A stretch of DNA of 64,000 nucleotides from Planctomycetota bacterium (GTDB lineage: Bacteria > Planctomycetota > SZUA-567 > H5-PLA8), in contig JABTUM010000005.1 in assembly GCA_015075375.1 (NCBI GenBank), forward strand, positions 62,001-126,000. The letters are read 5' to 3'. Positions 34,736 to 44,159 of the stretch are shown here, piece after piece. How positions within the stretch are numbered: position 1 is the stretch's first letter; every line of letters begins with the position of its first letter. The notes beneath the pieces are model-generated. The model saw only the letters and a list, made by a program, of their open reading frames with translations, did not search any database and had not been told where the DNA came from. Position numbers and translations under genes: made by a program.

Positions 34736-37195
34736 CTATTTCTTAGGCCAAGGCTTGCAGCAGCGCACGCCGGCTCGAGCCTGGTTCACCAGCATCGGAA
34801 TCTGGCTCGCCCGGCACGAAACCGTGTTGTCGCGCGTCAGCACGCTGCCGGTCCAATCGCCGCCGAAGACGATATTGTCGGACTCATCGCCGGCCGTCCA
34901 TTCGGCCATGTTTCCAGACATGTCGTAGACGCCTTCTGCGGTGCGGCAGCGCGGAAACCAGCCGGAGGGAAAGGCCGTGCGCTGCTTTTCGGGATCGAGG
35001 CCGATCGCGCAGGCGCCGGAGACGTAGGTTTCGGCGTACGGCCACAGGCGCTGTTCGTTGCCGCGGCAGGCGCGCAGCCACTGGTGGGAATCGCAGAGCT
35101 TTTTGCCCACGCTTTCGCACAACTGCCGGGCTTCCAAAAGCGTTCCGACGCCGCCGCGCGGAACCACGCCCGCCCGGTTGGGATACTCGTACCGGTCGAT
35201 CAGAAACGCGGGCACCTGGACGCGTTCGTTGCGCACGTTGGCCACCGCCTCGCCGGCGGGAACCATGACCATGTTCAGGTCCTCGGAGGAGAGCGCCAGA
35301 TCCACCTTGGACTCGCTCTCGCGCGAAACCTGGAGCGTCGCTTCCTGAAGCTCGAAGCCCGGCCGTTTGAAAGTCAGCACGTAGCGCCCGGGTTCGAGGT
35401 CGTGGTCTTTAATCGGGGTCCAGCCCACGAATTCGCCGCTTTCTGCGCTGGGGAGCGGCCGGTCGCGTTCGTCGGTGATCCGGCGCGCGAAGACCTCGGC
35501 TTTTTCCTTGCCCGCGGTGATCGTGATAGGCCGGATGCCGATGGCTTCCTTCAGGATCGCGAGCGCTTCCTTATGTTGCGGGTCCTTGGCCAAAGCCTCT
35601 TCGGCGAAGGCTTGCGCGGCCGGATAGTTGGGCGCGAGGGGAGTCTGATCGAGGCTGACGAGGGGCGGGCGCAAAAAGCCGCGCGCTTTGGTGACAAAGC
35701 GTTCGACCTCCAGTTTGCGGCGGTACTCGTCGCAGACGCGCAGCCCCTCGCGCGTCTCTTCGCTTTCGGGCGCCAGCAACTGCGCGCCGCGGAAGGCGTC
35801 GTCGGTGTTCTGCACCAGTCCGCGAACCTGTTCGGCCAAACCTTCGAAGCGATCCCGGTCGGCGCGAATCAGATCTTCCAGGGCTTCCTGCGCTTCCTTG
35901 AGGCCCTTGCGCCCGAGCATCACCTTCTCCTGAAACTGCTTCTGGCGCGTCTCGCGCGCCTCGCGCTCGGCCTGATGCGCCTGATACAGCGTGTAGGCCA
36001 AAGCGCAGACGCCGAAGAGAAGCGCGGCGGAGGCGGAAATCGTGACGTGGGAATGCTTCCGGGCATTGCGTAAGAACTGCCGCACCGGCCCGACTGGAGC
36101 CGCGGCGATGGGCTCGCCCGCGTTGAAGCGGCGGATGTCTTCGGCCAGCGCGCGCCCGCTCTGGTAGCGGCGCGGCTTCTCCTTCTCCAGGCACTTCAGG
36201 CAGATGGTCTCGATGTCCGCGTGGATGCGCGGGTTGATCCGGCGCGGGGGAACGGGATCCTCGTCCAACACTTTGCGCAGAACGGCCATCGTCGTCGGCC
36301 CGTCGAAGGGCGGTTGGCCGGTGAGCATCTCGTACAAGACCGCTCCGAGCGAATAAATGTCGCTGGTGGGATCGACGGAAGCCAGATCGCCTTCGGCCTG
36401 TTCGGGCGACATGTACGAAGGGGTGCCCATCGTGGTGCCGGACTGCGTGATCGAAAGATCTTCGTCCACGCGCTTGGCGAGGCCGAAGTCCATGATTCGC
36501 GCGTGGCCGAATTCGTCGACCATGATGTTCGCGGGTTTCACGTCGCGGTGAATGACGCCTTGGCGGCCCGCGTGGTCGAGCGCTTCGGAGCACTGTTCGG
36601 TGATCTGCAACGCGAGGCGCGGCGAGACGGGGCCGGCCTCGAGGAGATCCTTGACCGTCTGGCCTTCGACGAAGTCCATCACGAAGAAGGGCTTGCCTTC
36701 GTACTCGCCGATGGAGTGAATGGGGACGATGTTGGCGTGCTGCAAGCGCGCGGCGGCCTGCGCCTCGCGCCGGAAGCGCTTCAGATCTTCTTCGCTGGCG
36801 ATTTCTCCGGCCAGGAGCACTTTGATCGCCACGTGGCGGCGCAGGATCGGGTCGAGCGCCTTGTAAACGATGCCCATGCCTCCGCGGCTGATTTCCTGGA
36901 CGACCTCGTACGGCCCGATCTTTTCCTGACTGGGCTTCTTGGTCCGGGCTTCGACGGGCTTACGCAGGTTGGTGTCGCCGGTGACGGTCGAATCGCCGGT
37001 GGCGGGCAGGGTGGGATGCGAACCGGTGCGCCGCTGCTTGCGGTGGCTGTCGCGCTGGGCGCGGCCCATGGCCATCTCGCGGCGCGCGTCGAAATTCTGC
37101 TTGCAGCGCGAACAGGGCAATACGCGAAGCTGCTCGGGCCCCACCTTGGGGTCGATGCGAACGCTTTCGCCGCAATTGGGACACCGGACGTCCAT
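34736..37195 (-). CDS. Membrane Ser/Thr protein kinase with zinc ribbon, PEGA and SUMF1/FGE-like domain
   Basis: The product is 819 residues. An N-terminal zinc ribbon (C5, C8, C28, C31) precedes a Hanks-type kinase (about residues 93-355) with GGMGIVYKA, VAIKVLL, the catalytic loop HRDVKPAN, DFGLAK and SPEQAEG. A membrane helix lies at about 383-402. The outer part has a helical segment, a PEGA-type repeat (LEPGRYVLTFKRPGF) and a C-terminal formylglycine-generating-enzyme-like domain (about 640-815: MVMVPAGEAV, DMSGNMAEW). The FGE domain keeps a CRASQ motif, but I see no second partner Cys at the usual spacing, so it is probably a binding and not a catalytic domain. It is upstream of the 868-residue zinc-ribbon protein. 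Confidence 0.93.
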   Translation of the reverse strand: MDVRCPNCGESVRIDPKVGPEQLRVLPCSRCKQNFDARREMAMGRAQRDSHRKQRRTGSHPTLPATGDSTVTGDTNLRKPVEARTKKPSQEKIGPYEVVQEISRGGMGIVYKALDPILRRHVAIKVLLAGEIASEEDLKRFRREAQAAARLQHANIVPIHSIGEYEGKPFFVMDFVEGQTVKDLLEAGPVSPRLALQITEQCSEALDHAGRQGVIHRDVKPANIMVDEFGHARIMDFGLAKRVDEDLSITQSGTTMGTPSYMSPEQAEGDLASVDPTSDIYSLGAVLYEMLTGQPPFDGPTTMAVLRKVLDEDPVPPRRINPRIHADIETICLKCLEKEKPRRYQSGRALAEDIRRFNAGEPIAAAPVGPVRQFLRNARKHSHVTISASAALLFGVCALAYTLYQAHQAEREARETRQKQFQEKVMLGRKGLKEAQEALEDLIRADRDRFEGLAEQVRGLVQNTDDAFRGAQLLAPESEETREGLRVCDEYRRKLEVERFVTKARGFLRPPLVSLDQTPLAPNYPAAQAFAEEALAKDPQHKEALAILKEAIGIRPITITAGKEKAEVFARRITDERDRPLPSAESGEFVGWTPIKDHDLEPGRYVLTFKRPGFELQEATLQVSRESESKVDLALSSEDLNMVMVPAGEAVANVRNERVQVPAFLIDRYEYPNRAGVVPRGGVGTLLEARQLCESVGKKLCDSHQWLRACRGNEQRLWPYAETYVSGACAIGLDPEKQRTAFPSGWFPRCRTAEGVYDMSGNMAEWTAGDESDNIVFGGDWTGSVLTRDNTVSCRASQIPMLVNQARAGVRCCKPWPKK

Positions 37196-37416
37196 GCAGG
37201 ATTATCCTAGCGAGGTCCGGCGGCGTCGGCCACTTGGTTAGTCGAACCTGCCAGCCGACTTGCGTTATCCCAGAGCCCGACTACAACCTATCGGTTCGTT
37301 GAACAGGTCGAATGGCCCCGTAATCGGACGTGCCAGTGCGGACTCCGTGGTGCGTTAAGCGATGATGACGCGGGCGTGTGGAATTCGGAAGAAACATTCT
37401 TAAGGAGGGGGGAACC

Positions 37417-38187
37417 ATGGCCAAGGCAAAGCAGGCGGCGACCAAGAGCGGGTCGGTCGTATTGGGCATCGATATCGGCGGGACGGGAATCAAAGGTGCG
37501 CCGGTGGACCTTGGCAAGGGCGTGCTGACGGCCGAACGGCACCGCATTCCCACGCCGCAGCCGGCCACCCCGAAGGCCGTGGCGAGCACGGTGGCGGAGA
37601 TCGTCAAGCACTTCAACTGGAAGGGTCCGGTGGGCTGCACGTTTCCGGCGGTGGTCAAGGACGGCGTGGTGCACAGCGCCGCGAACGTGGATAAGTCCTG
37701 GATCGGCACCAATGGCCGCGATTTGATCGAGAAGGCCACCGGCTGCCCGACCGAACTGGTCAACGACGCCGACGCGGCGGGCATCGCCGAAGTCGTCTTC
37801 GGCGCCGGCAAGGGCGTACCCGGCACGGTGCTGTTGTTGACGCTGGGCACCGGCATCGGCAGCGCGCTCTTCCTGGACGGCAAACTGGTTCCCAACACCG
37901 AACTGGGGCACGTTTTCTTCAAGGGGCTCGACGCTGAGAAGTACTGCGCCGAGAGCATCCGCGAAGGGCAGGAGCTGTCTTGGAAGAAGTGGGGCAAGCG
38001 CGTGGACCGCTACTTGCGCCACATCGAGTTCATCATCGCGCCGGACATGCTGATCATCGGCGGCGGCGTTTCGAAGAAGAGCGACAAGTACTTCCGCTAC
38101 TTCAACACCAAGTGCCAGGTGGTCCCCGCCAAGATGCTCAACGAGGCCGGAATCATTGGCGGCGCGCTGGTAGCGCGGAAGGGTTAA
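37417..38187 (+). CDS. ppgK: Polyphosphate glucokinase (ROK family)
   Basis: The product is 256 residues. It phosphorylates glucose with inorganic polyphosphate, and often also with ATP. The ATG at 37417 has AAGGAGG ten bases upstream; the in-frame start at 37378 is upstream of that site and is rejected. The phosphate-binding motif is [11 protein letters not shown]. The polyphosphate-glucokinase block [20 protein letters not shown], then [11 protein letters not shown], separates it from ordinary ROK kinases. [11 protein letters not shown] and [11 protein letters not shown] complete the active site. A strong terminator follows, so it is probably monocistronic. Confidence 0.93.
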   Translation: MAKAKQAATKSGSVVLGIDIGGTGIKGAPVDLGKGVLTAERHRIPTPQPATPKAVASTVAEIVKHFNWKGPVGCTFPAVVKDGVVHSAANVDKSWIGTNGRDLIEKATGCPTELVNDADAAGIAEVVFGAGKGVPGTVLLLTLGTGIGSALFLDGKLVPNTELGHVFFKGLDAEKYCAESIREGQELSWKKWGKRVDRYLRHIEFIIAPDMLIIGGGVSKKSDKYFRYFNTKCQVVPAKMLNEAGIIGGALVARKG

Positions 38188-38214
38188 TCAAGTTTGGTAG
38201 CGCGGATTCGAAGC

Positions 38215-38246
38215 AACGCCCCTCCTTGCGAGGGGCGTTTTCTTTT
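38215..38246 (+). terminator. Rho-independent terminator after ppgK
   Basis: ACGCCCCTC (38216-38224) and GAGGGGCGT (38230-38238) make a perfect 9-bp stem with a 5-base loop, followed by a T-rich run to 38246. The convergent gene's stop codon lies at its right edge. Confidence 0.88.
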
Positions 38247-41200
38247 CAGGGCTTTTCGATGCGGCGGAACTTGACCGCGATATCGCCTTCGAAGGGCGGC
38301 AGTGCGAGGCCCAAGTAGTGGTCCTCGCGGAGCTTGCTCGGCTGCGCCGCGACCTGCTCCCGCTTAATCACTTCCCCCTTCACGGTGTGCCAGTATTCGA
38401 TCTCGTAAGTTCCGGGCAGCATGGCGTACACCTGCGCCTTCATGCCCGAATACTCCCGCGCATTCAGGGAGTGAGGCAACTGCACGTGGTAAATCCAGGC
38501 ATAGCCCCGGGTGCGGTTCTTGAATGCCACGGCTTTGTAGGGGTGCTCGGGGCTGTCGAGGACGATCGGACCGCGGCGGAAATCCTGCCCGCGCAGGTCT
38601 TCCCCGCTCATGAAGCGGCTGGCGCCTTCGAGATGCTGGTACGTGCCGTCGAAATGGACGTGAATCCACCACCAATAGCCGGTCTGGCCGGCCATGGGCG
38701 TCATGATGCCGCCCCATAGACCGCAATGCAGATCGGCTTCCAGCGATTGCCGGGTGTTGCGCGTCCAGTCCCCGTACTTGTACGAGCGGCCGTGCCAGTG
38801 CCCCCCTTGCTCGCAGACCAATACGGGCTTACCGAAGCGCTGCATGCCTTCGAAATGATGCAGCCCGGTCTGGCCCCAATAGTAGGCGTCCAGCGCGCGG
38901 ACGGCGTCCATCTTCCCGTCGGCCAGCCAAGGGAATCCGGAATACGCATTCGACTGCACGTAATCGAGGCCTTTGGCGAACTGGATGTTCTGCCCGCGCT
39001 GCGGATGCGAGATGTGCGTGCCGATCAGATGCTTGCCGCAATCGAATTCCTTCATGTAGCGCGACATCTCGTCCACCCACAGCACCATCGTTTCGGGCGC
39101 GGGCAGATCCTGCGAGGGGACGTGGAGGTTGAAGCTGTTGGTCTGGTACTCCTCGGTGAAATCCATCTCGCCGCAGAGCGTCCAGTCGAGGACGGAGGTG
39201 CTGTATCCCCAGCGGGCGGCGATGTAGCGGAGCTTGTTCTTGTAGAGCTTCTTGCCTTCGGCCTCGCTGTAGAACTCGCGCGCGCTTTTCAGCGGTCCGC
39301 CCAGTTCGGCGGCGTAGGGGCAATTTTCCCAATCGCTGTTGATCCCGGTGCTCACCTGTCCGTGATTCATCAGGATCACCTGGAGGTACACGTTGCGCCG
39401 GCGCGCTTCTTCGACCAGATGGTCCATCTTCCAGGCGTTGGGCTGGCTGTAACGGCCGACGCCCTGGAAGGGCGGCCAGTCGCGGCGCCATTCCAGGCCC
39501 GTCCACCAGGTCGCCATCCAGACTTTGGCCCAGTTGAGCCCGTGCTTCTGGAAGGCTTCGAAGTATTCGTCGTACTGGTAGGTGCCGCGGTGCCCGATGT
39601 CGCGCAGGCGTTCGTAGCCTCCCGGGGGGTCCCAATCGCCGCCGAAGTACGGAAGTTGTTCCTCGCTGGGCGTCGCCAGGTTGATCCCGATGGGGTAGTA
39701 GGGCTCGCCATTGGAGAATTCGAACAGTTTCCCGTCGCTGGCCACTTGCACGAAGCCTTTCAGGTTCGACGCCGTGGCCTCGAAAACCAGCGCTTCGCTG
39801 CGCGTCGCGACGGGACCGGGTTCGAAGGCTTCTTCCTGGACGCGGCGCCGCCCGTCGGCGCGCTTCCCTATGATTTCAGTGAATTGTCCGTGGTACTTGC
39901 GCCATGGCAGCGGCTGGCCGTCGGCGGTAAAGCGGTCGTCGGGAATCCAGCGCTCGCCCTTCACCAGCCACTTGCCGCCCTCACGGACTTCGATCTTGAC
40001 CGTATGCGTGCCGGTCTCTTTGGGCGCATAGCGGAGTTTCCAGAAGCCGGCCATACCGCCGGCGATGGGCATGATCTCTTCCAGTTCCACCGTGCGCGTG
40101 ATGTGGCGGCCCATCAGCGTGTCGATGATCGGTTTCTTTACCAGTTGGCGGTCGTACGGTTCGTAAAAGAAGCACGGCACCCGCTCGGTTTTGCCGCTGG
40201 GCGTTTCGATCAGCGCCGTCACGTCCACCACTTCGGGGTCGTAGGGATTGGGATAGGACTTGTTCAGGTCGAAATCGACTTCCCACTTGTCGTAGCGCTC
40301 GGATTTCAACGCCGTACCCGGCCGGAACGCGACGTGCGGCGTTACCTGCGGAATTGGGCGCGACTGCTGCTTGCCTAGCATGTGAATGTTGTCGATGTAG
40401 ATAGGTCCGTCGTATTTATGCATGCAGAAAATACGGATGCCGATCTCGCGGACGCGCGTGCGGGAGTAATCGTCCCAGGGGCGCTGGTGGTTCACGGGCT
40501 TCAACTTGTGCTTGTTCTCGCCCGAAAGGTCGACCACCACGCGGGTCCAGTCGCCGTTGCGCAGCAGCGGATCAAGCAGCGTTTCGTACCAGAGCAGATC
40601 GCGGTCGCGCAGGTGGACCATCGCGCGCATGTCGTGCGGCGCGACGTGCGGCACGTAGACGTCGAAGACCAGCGACTGGAACTCGTAAAAGTTGTCGGCT
40701 TCATTCACTTTAAACAACAGTTCGCGAACCAGACATACTTGGCCGGGCATCTTGCCGCGCAAGGCCGCGCTGCGCGTGCCGTCGCTGGCTTGCCCGATGT
40801 TCACCGTCAATTCCGTCCCAGGCGAAAGGCGTTGTTCGGGTTTCCACAAGGTATGGTCGGGTTCCCCGGCCTCGAAGCTGTTGCGCCGCGAGGCGCCTTC
40901 GAACGGCGTGGCCCACGGATGCAGGCTCAGAATCGGGCGCCTGCCGCGCTCGGAGGCCAGCCATTCCTCGCCTCCGGCGGGCAAGCCGTCCAGATTCAGG
41001 TGCACCAAGCCTTGGGCGGCCTCGAGTTCCTCCGCGGCGGACGCCAGCGCGGCGTGCCATTCGGGCACGCCCCGCGCGGGCAGCGTTGCACCGAAGAGCC
41101 AACCGCCCAGTGCCGGACTGGCGCCGTACCGCGCGGCCAAGTAACGCAACATGCGCTTCACGGAATCCCGCGCCGCCGGCTTCAGGAAGAACTCGCCCGG

Positions 41201-42862
41201 ACCTTCGACCGGTCCACCGGATTGGGACGAAAGCGGATTCATCGGCCAGCGGAACTTGCCTTGATTGAAGAAGCGGTCGTCGGCGGTTATCAGAACCGGC
41301 AAACTCAAACCTTCAGCTTGGGCCTGTTCCAAAATCCGGTCAAAGCGCCAGCACAGTTCCAAGTCGTAGCGCCCCAAGCCTTGCCACTTGCCCCACTCGT
41401 CGTTCCATTCCAGCGGAGGGCGCCAGCAAACGGTTTCGGGCGTCCAAGCCCCATACCGCCACGCGTCGGGCTCCGCGCCTCCGGGCTCGCCTTTGCCCAA
41501 CTCGACGTTGCGGCCCAAGTACCAAGCCGCTTCGGCCTGCCACGGCAGGCCGGTGAGTTCCGGGCGAGGCGCGTACCGCCCGCTGAAAGCCTCACCGCCG
41601 GAGCCCGTCCAGTCGGGAAGCGGCGCGCCTCCGGCTAGCCGGCGCTGAATCGCAAGGAGATCCCCGGCATCGGCCGGCCGGCTCGACGACGGCTCGGGTA
41701 GTTCCACCGGCAAGCTCGCGATCTTGCGCCCGTTCAAGAGCACGTGGGCGACCACCGCGCCGGCCTGGCGTGTCCAAGCGAAGCTCGACGCACCGAGTAC
41801 GTTCGAGGTGATTGGAATGCGTGCGCGGAAGCACGGCCGGCCGTAGGGGCGCAGTTCCTCCGCCGGGTTGCGCGCTTCGGGTAAGCGCACGTAATGCTGA
41901 TCGAAATAAGCCGGGCGCGCTTGAGCCACCGTTTCGGCATTCAACTCGCCGGAGGCGGCGTCGCGGCGGGGCAGTTCGTACGCCGCAGGCGCGAGAAGCA
42001 CGCGCACGTCGCACTGCTCGGGATCGAACGGGTTGAGCGGCTCCGGATGCAGCCGCAGACTCACGTTCACCTCGCCGGGCGCGGAGGCCGCTTCCGCATC
42101 GAGGACTTCCAGATCGGCCGGGAACCAGCGCGGCGATTCGGAGTTGGCCCCCCATGGCGGCGGGCCTTTAGGCCCGGGCGCAAGTTCTTCCAGCACCGGC
42201 AGACCTGCTTTCGTCGCTTCGGCGAGCCGTGCATCCGAGCTAGGCGCGGGCAGCCATTCGGGCCTGCCGACTTCCAGGCTGCCTTTGAATGCGCGCGTGC
42301 TGCGGGCTTTCAGAATGATGCGCTCGGCTGCGCGGGACGATTCGCCGTCCCAAGGCCGGCCGTGCCCCACCGGCGAGAAATCGGACGAACCGGCCGAGAG
42401 ATCGATCTCCAGCACCGTCTCGCGGCCGGCATCGACCGGCGTCTCGGCCTGGGTCTCGTAAATCCAACCGTTGTGGTGAATCAGCCGCAACTTGACCTGC
42501 ACGCGGCCCATGCGGTCGCCGTGCAACTTCAGCGGAATCCGCAGCGCTCGATACGGCCGCAAATCGAGCGCATGCGCAAGCGTCAACCGCCGCTCGGTGA
42601 CGCCTGGCATCGTGAAGTGCCACCGTTCGTCTTCGCCTCCCGTGGCCAGCCGAGCCACGTCGTCGATCTTGATCCCGGAGGCCGAAAGCTCTTCGAACGG
42701 CCCCAAATTCGGCGCCCAGCGATTCGTCGAAATCGTCGGGAACGCGAGGCGGTAAGCGGCCATCGAGGCAAACAGCAAAAGCAACAGCAGCGGCCCGGCC
42801 GCCAACCCCAGGCCCACTGTGCGCGGACGCAAGCGTAACTTTTGAAGTACGTGCGGTCGCAT
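38246..42862 (-). CDS. Giant membrane-anchored glycosidase-like protein with two TIM-barrel-type regions
   Basis: The product is 1538 residues. A signal anchor (about residues 17-40) is followed by a beta-sandwich, then a first barrel-like region around residues 480-620. Further beta-sandwich domains come next (about 630-1050; the later part resembles DUF5060). A second barrel runs from about residue 1085 to 1400 (PYYPIGINLATPSEE, YDEYFEAFQKHGLNWAKVWM). The second barrel has clan GH-A-like candidates for acid/base (Glu in LCGEMDF, near 1229) and nucleophile (Glu in VLVCEQGG, near 1350). The first region aligns by pattern (RYLAARYGASPALGGWLFGA versus RYIAARWGYSTSVLDWTLCG), but the acid/base Glu position is Ala or Thr. 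Likely role: surface polysaccharide degradation. The family is not certain. Confidence 0.8.
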   Translation of the reverse strand: MRPHVLQKLRLRPRTVGLGLAAGPLLLLLLFASMAAYRLAFPTISTNRWAPNLGPFEELSASGIKIDDVARLATGGEDERWHFTMPGVTERRLTLAHALDLRPYRALRIPLKLHGDRMGRVQVKLRLIHHNGWIYETQAETPVDAGRETVLEIDLSAGSSDFSPVGHGRPWDGESSRAAERIILKARSTRAFKGSLEVGRPEWLPAPSSDARLAEATKAGLPVLEELAPGPKGPPPWGANSESPRWFPADLEVLDAEAASAPGEVNVSLRLHPEPLNPFDPEQCDVRVLLAPAAYELPRRDAASGELNAETVAQARPAYFDQHYVRLPEARNPAEELRPYGRPCFRARIPITSNVLGASSFAWTRQAGAVVAHVLLNGRKIASLPVELPEPSSSRPADAGDLLAIQRRLAGGAPLPDWTGSGGEAFSGRYAPRPELTGLPWQAEAAWYLGRNVELGKGEPGGAEPDAWRYGAWTPETVCWRPPLEWNDEWGKWQGLGRYDLELCWRFDRILEQAQAEGLSLPVLITADDRFFNQGKFRWPMNPLSSQSGGPVEGPGEFFLKPAARDSVKRMLRYLAARYGASPALGGWLFGATLPARGVPEWHAALASAAEELEAAQGLVHLNLDGLPAGGEEWLASERGRRPILSLHPWATPFEGASRRNSFEAGEPDHTLWKPEQRLSPGTELTVNIGQASDGTRSAALRGKMPGQVCLVRELLFKVNEADNFYEFQSLVFDVYVPHVAPHDMRAMVHLRDRDLLWYETLLDPLLRNGDWTRVVVDLSGENKHKLKPVNHQRPWDDYSRTRVREIGIRIFCMHKYDGPIYIDNIHMLGKQQSRPIPQVTPHVAFRPGTALKSERYDKWEVDFDLNKSYPNPYDPEVVDVTALIETPSGKTERVPCFFYEPYDRQLVKKPIIDTLMGRHITRTVELEEIMPIAGGMAGFWKLRYAPKETGTHTVKIEVREGGKWLVKGERWIPDDRFTADGQPLPWRKYHGQFTEIIGKRADGRRRVQEEAFEPGPVATRSEALVFEATASNLKGFVQVASDGKLFEFSNGEPYYPIGINLATPSEEQLPYFGGDWDPPGGYERLRDIGHRGTYQYDEYFEAFQKHGLNWAKVWMATWWTGLEWRRDWPPFQGVGRYSQPNAWKMDHLVEEARRRNVYLQVILMNHGQVSTGINSDWENCPYAAELGGPLKSAREFYSEAEGKKLYKNKLRYIAARWGYSTSVLDWTLCGEMDFTEEYQTNSFNLHVPSQDLPAPETMVLWVDEMSRYMKEFDCGKHLIGTHISHPQRGQNIQFAKGLDYVQSNAYSGFPWLADGKMDAVRALDAYYWGQTGLHHFEGMQRFGKPVLVCEQGGHWHGRSYKYGDWTRNTRQSLEADLHCGLWGGIMTPMAGQTGYWWWIHVHFDGTYQHLEGASRFMSGEDLRGQDFRRGPIVLDSPEHPYKAVAFKNRTRGYAWIYHVQLPHSLNAREYSGMKAQVYAMLPGTYEIEYWHTVKGEVIKREQVAAQPSKLREDHYLGLALPPFEGDIAVKFRRIEKP

Positions 42863-43102
42863 AGGCTTCCCGAGAGCGCCCTCCCGTGGGGGATCCGAAT
42901 CCGCCGTGTCGATCCTACCACCGCCCGCCGCAGGCGGGTACCGGTTTGGAGGCTGCTCTATACATGACGTCCGGAAGCAGGCATCTGCATACGCTTTTCA
43001 GGAAATTGGGCCAAGTCTTCCAGGCAAGACAGGAAAACAAACCCGATTGCCGTACTTGTGTTACGCGAACGCGGAGCGGGGGTTACCGCATGTTGCAGCG
43101 AT

Positions 43103-43852
43103 CTACGTGGCGCAGACCGGGCAGGCGGGATTGCGGGCGAGTTTGAGCATCCGAAAGGACATCGTGCGCAAGTCCATCGTGAGCAGCCGGCCGGCCAAAG
43201 GTTCGCCGAAACCCCCCAGCACCTTGATGGCTTCCATCGCCCCCAGGCACCCGACCGTTCCCGAAACCGCCCCGAAGACAGGAAACTCCCTTCGCCAATG
43301 CGGCGGCGCATCGGGATGCCGGCAAGCCAGGCACGGCGTGCGGCCCGGCAGGATCGTGGTGATGCTCGCCTCGCAATCGTACATGGCGCATTCGACCAGC
43401 GGCTTGCTCTGGCGCACCGCCTCACGGTTCATCGCAAACCGCTCTTGAAAGAGCGGTGCGCAATCGACGATCAAATCCGCTTGTGCAACCAGTTCCGCGG
43501 CGTTGGAGTCGCTCATGTTTTCCGGCACCGCGACGATGTCGAGGCGCGGGTTGAGTTCTTTGAGGCGGCGTTCGGCGCTTTGGACGCGCGAAGTGCCCAG
43601 TGCGGCGTGGGTCATCAAGAGCTGGCGATTCAGATCGCTGGGTTTGATGTTCCCGCCGTGCGCGAGGATCAGGGTACCGACCCCGGCGGCGGCCAACTCG
43701 TACGCCACGACGCTGCCCAGGCCGCCCACGCGCGAGATCAGCACCCGGCTGCCCTTTAGCCGTTCTTGCCCGGCTTCGCCGAACTCGGGCGACCAGAGCT
43801 GCCATTCGTAAACGGCGCGTTCTTCGTCGGTTAGCGGCTTGGCCTTGGGCAT
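43103..43852 (-). CDS. ThiF/MoeB/HesA-type E1-like adenylyltransferase
   Basis: The product is 249 residues, the usual length for MoeB or ThiF. Such proteins adenylate the C-terminal Gly of a MoaD- or ThiS-like sulfur carrier. The nucleotide-binding loop is RVGGLGS (residues 41-47). DLNRQLLM keeps the conserved Arg. Zinc Cys pairs are C174/C177 and C244/C247. Two points diverge: the strand after the loop reads LILAHGGNIKPSDLNRQ, without the usual Asp pair before SNLxRQ, and the DCTDN motif is DCAPLF. It follows the moaD-like gene by 28 bases and ends the ten-gene run, so MoaD is the likely partner. ThiF-type use cannot be excluded. Confidence 0.85.
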   Translation of the reverse strand: MPKAKPLTDEERAVYEWQLWSPEFGEAGQERLKGSRVLISRVGGLGSVVAYELAAAGVGTLILAHGGNIKPSDLNRQLLMTHAALGTSRVQSAERRLKELNPRLDIVAVPENMSDSNAAELVAQADLIVDCAPLFQERFAMNREAVRQSKPLVECAMYDCEASITTILPGRTPCLACRHPDAPPHWRREFPVFGAVSGTVGCLGAMEAIKVLGGFGEPLAGRLLTMDLRTMSFRMLKLARNPACPVCAT

Positions 43853-43880
43853 CGCGGGCTTCCGAGCTTCCTTATCTGCA

Positions 43881-44159
43881 TCATCCGCCGCTGATCGGCG
43901 CCATCAAGAGGATGCGGTCGCCGGGCATGAGCATCCTCGCCTCGCCGGTCATCACCTGCTCATCGTTGACGAAAAGGAGCAGCGCCGGCTGCACGCGGCC
44001 CGCGGCATCGAGCAGCAACGACTTGAGCGCCGCGCCGCGCGCAGCGGCCAACCTCGCGACGGCCTGGTCCAGGGCACAGCCGTCGGGCACCTCGAACTTC
44101 TCGTCGGAGACGCCGGCGGCGGCGCGCACTTGCCCGGAGTAACTCACCGTCACGGTCAT
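43881..44159 (-). CDS. moaD: MoaD/ThiS-family sulfur carrier
   Basis: The product is 92 residues. It has the ubiquitin-like fold pattern and ends in the diagnostic Gly-Gly (ILLMAPISGG) that is adenylated and thiocarboxylated. The VNDEQV and MLMPGDRILLM segments fit MoaD better than ThiS. The start codon overlaps the stop of the upstream ATPase gene (ATGA), so it is translationally coupled to the transporter. An E1-like enzyme gene follows. In molybdopterin synthase MoaD supplies sulfur to the precursor together with MoaE; no moaE is in the window. Confidence 0.88.
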   Translation of the reverse strand: MTVTVSYSGQVRAAAGVSDEKFEVPDGCALDQAVARLAAARGAALKSLLLDAAGRVQPALLLFVNDEQVMTGEARMLMPGDRILLMAPISGG

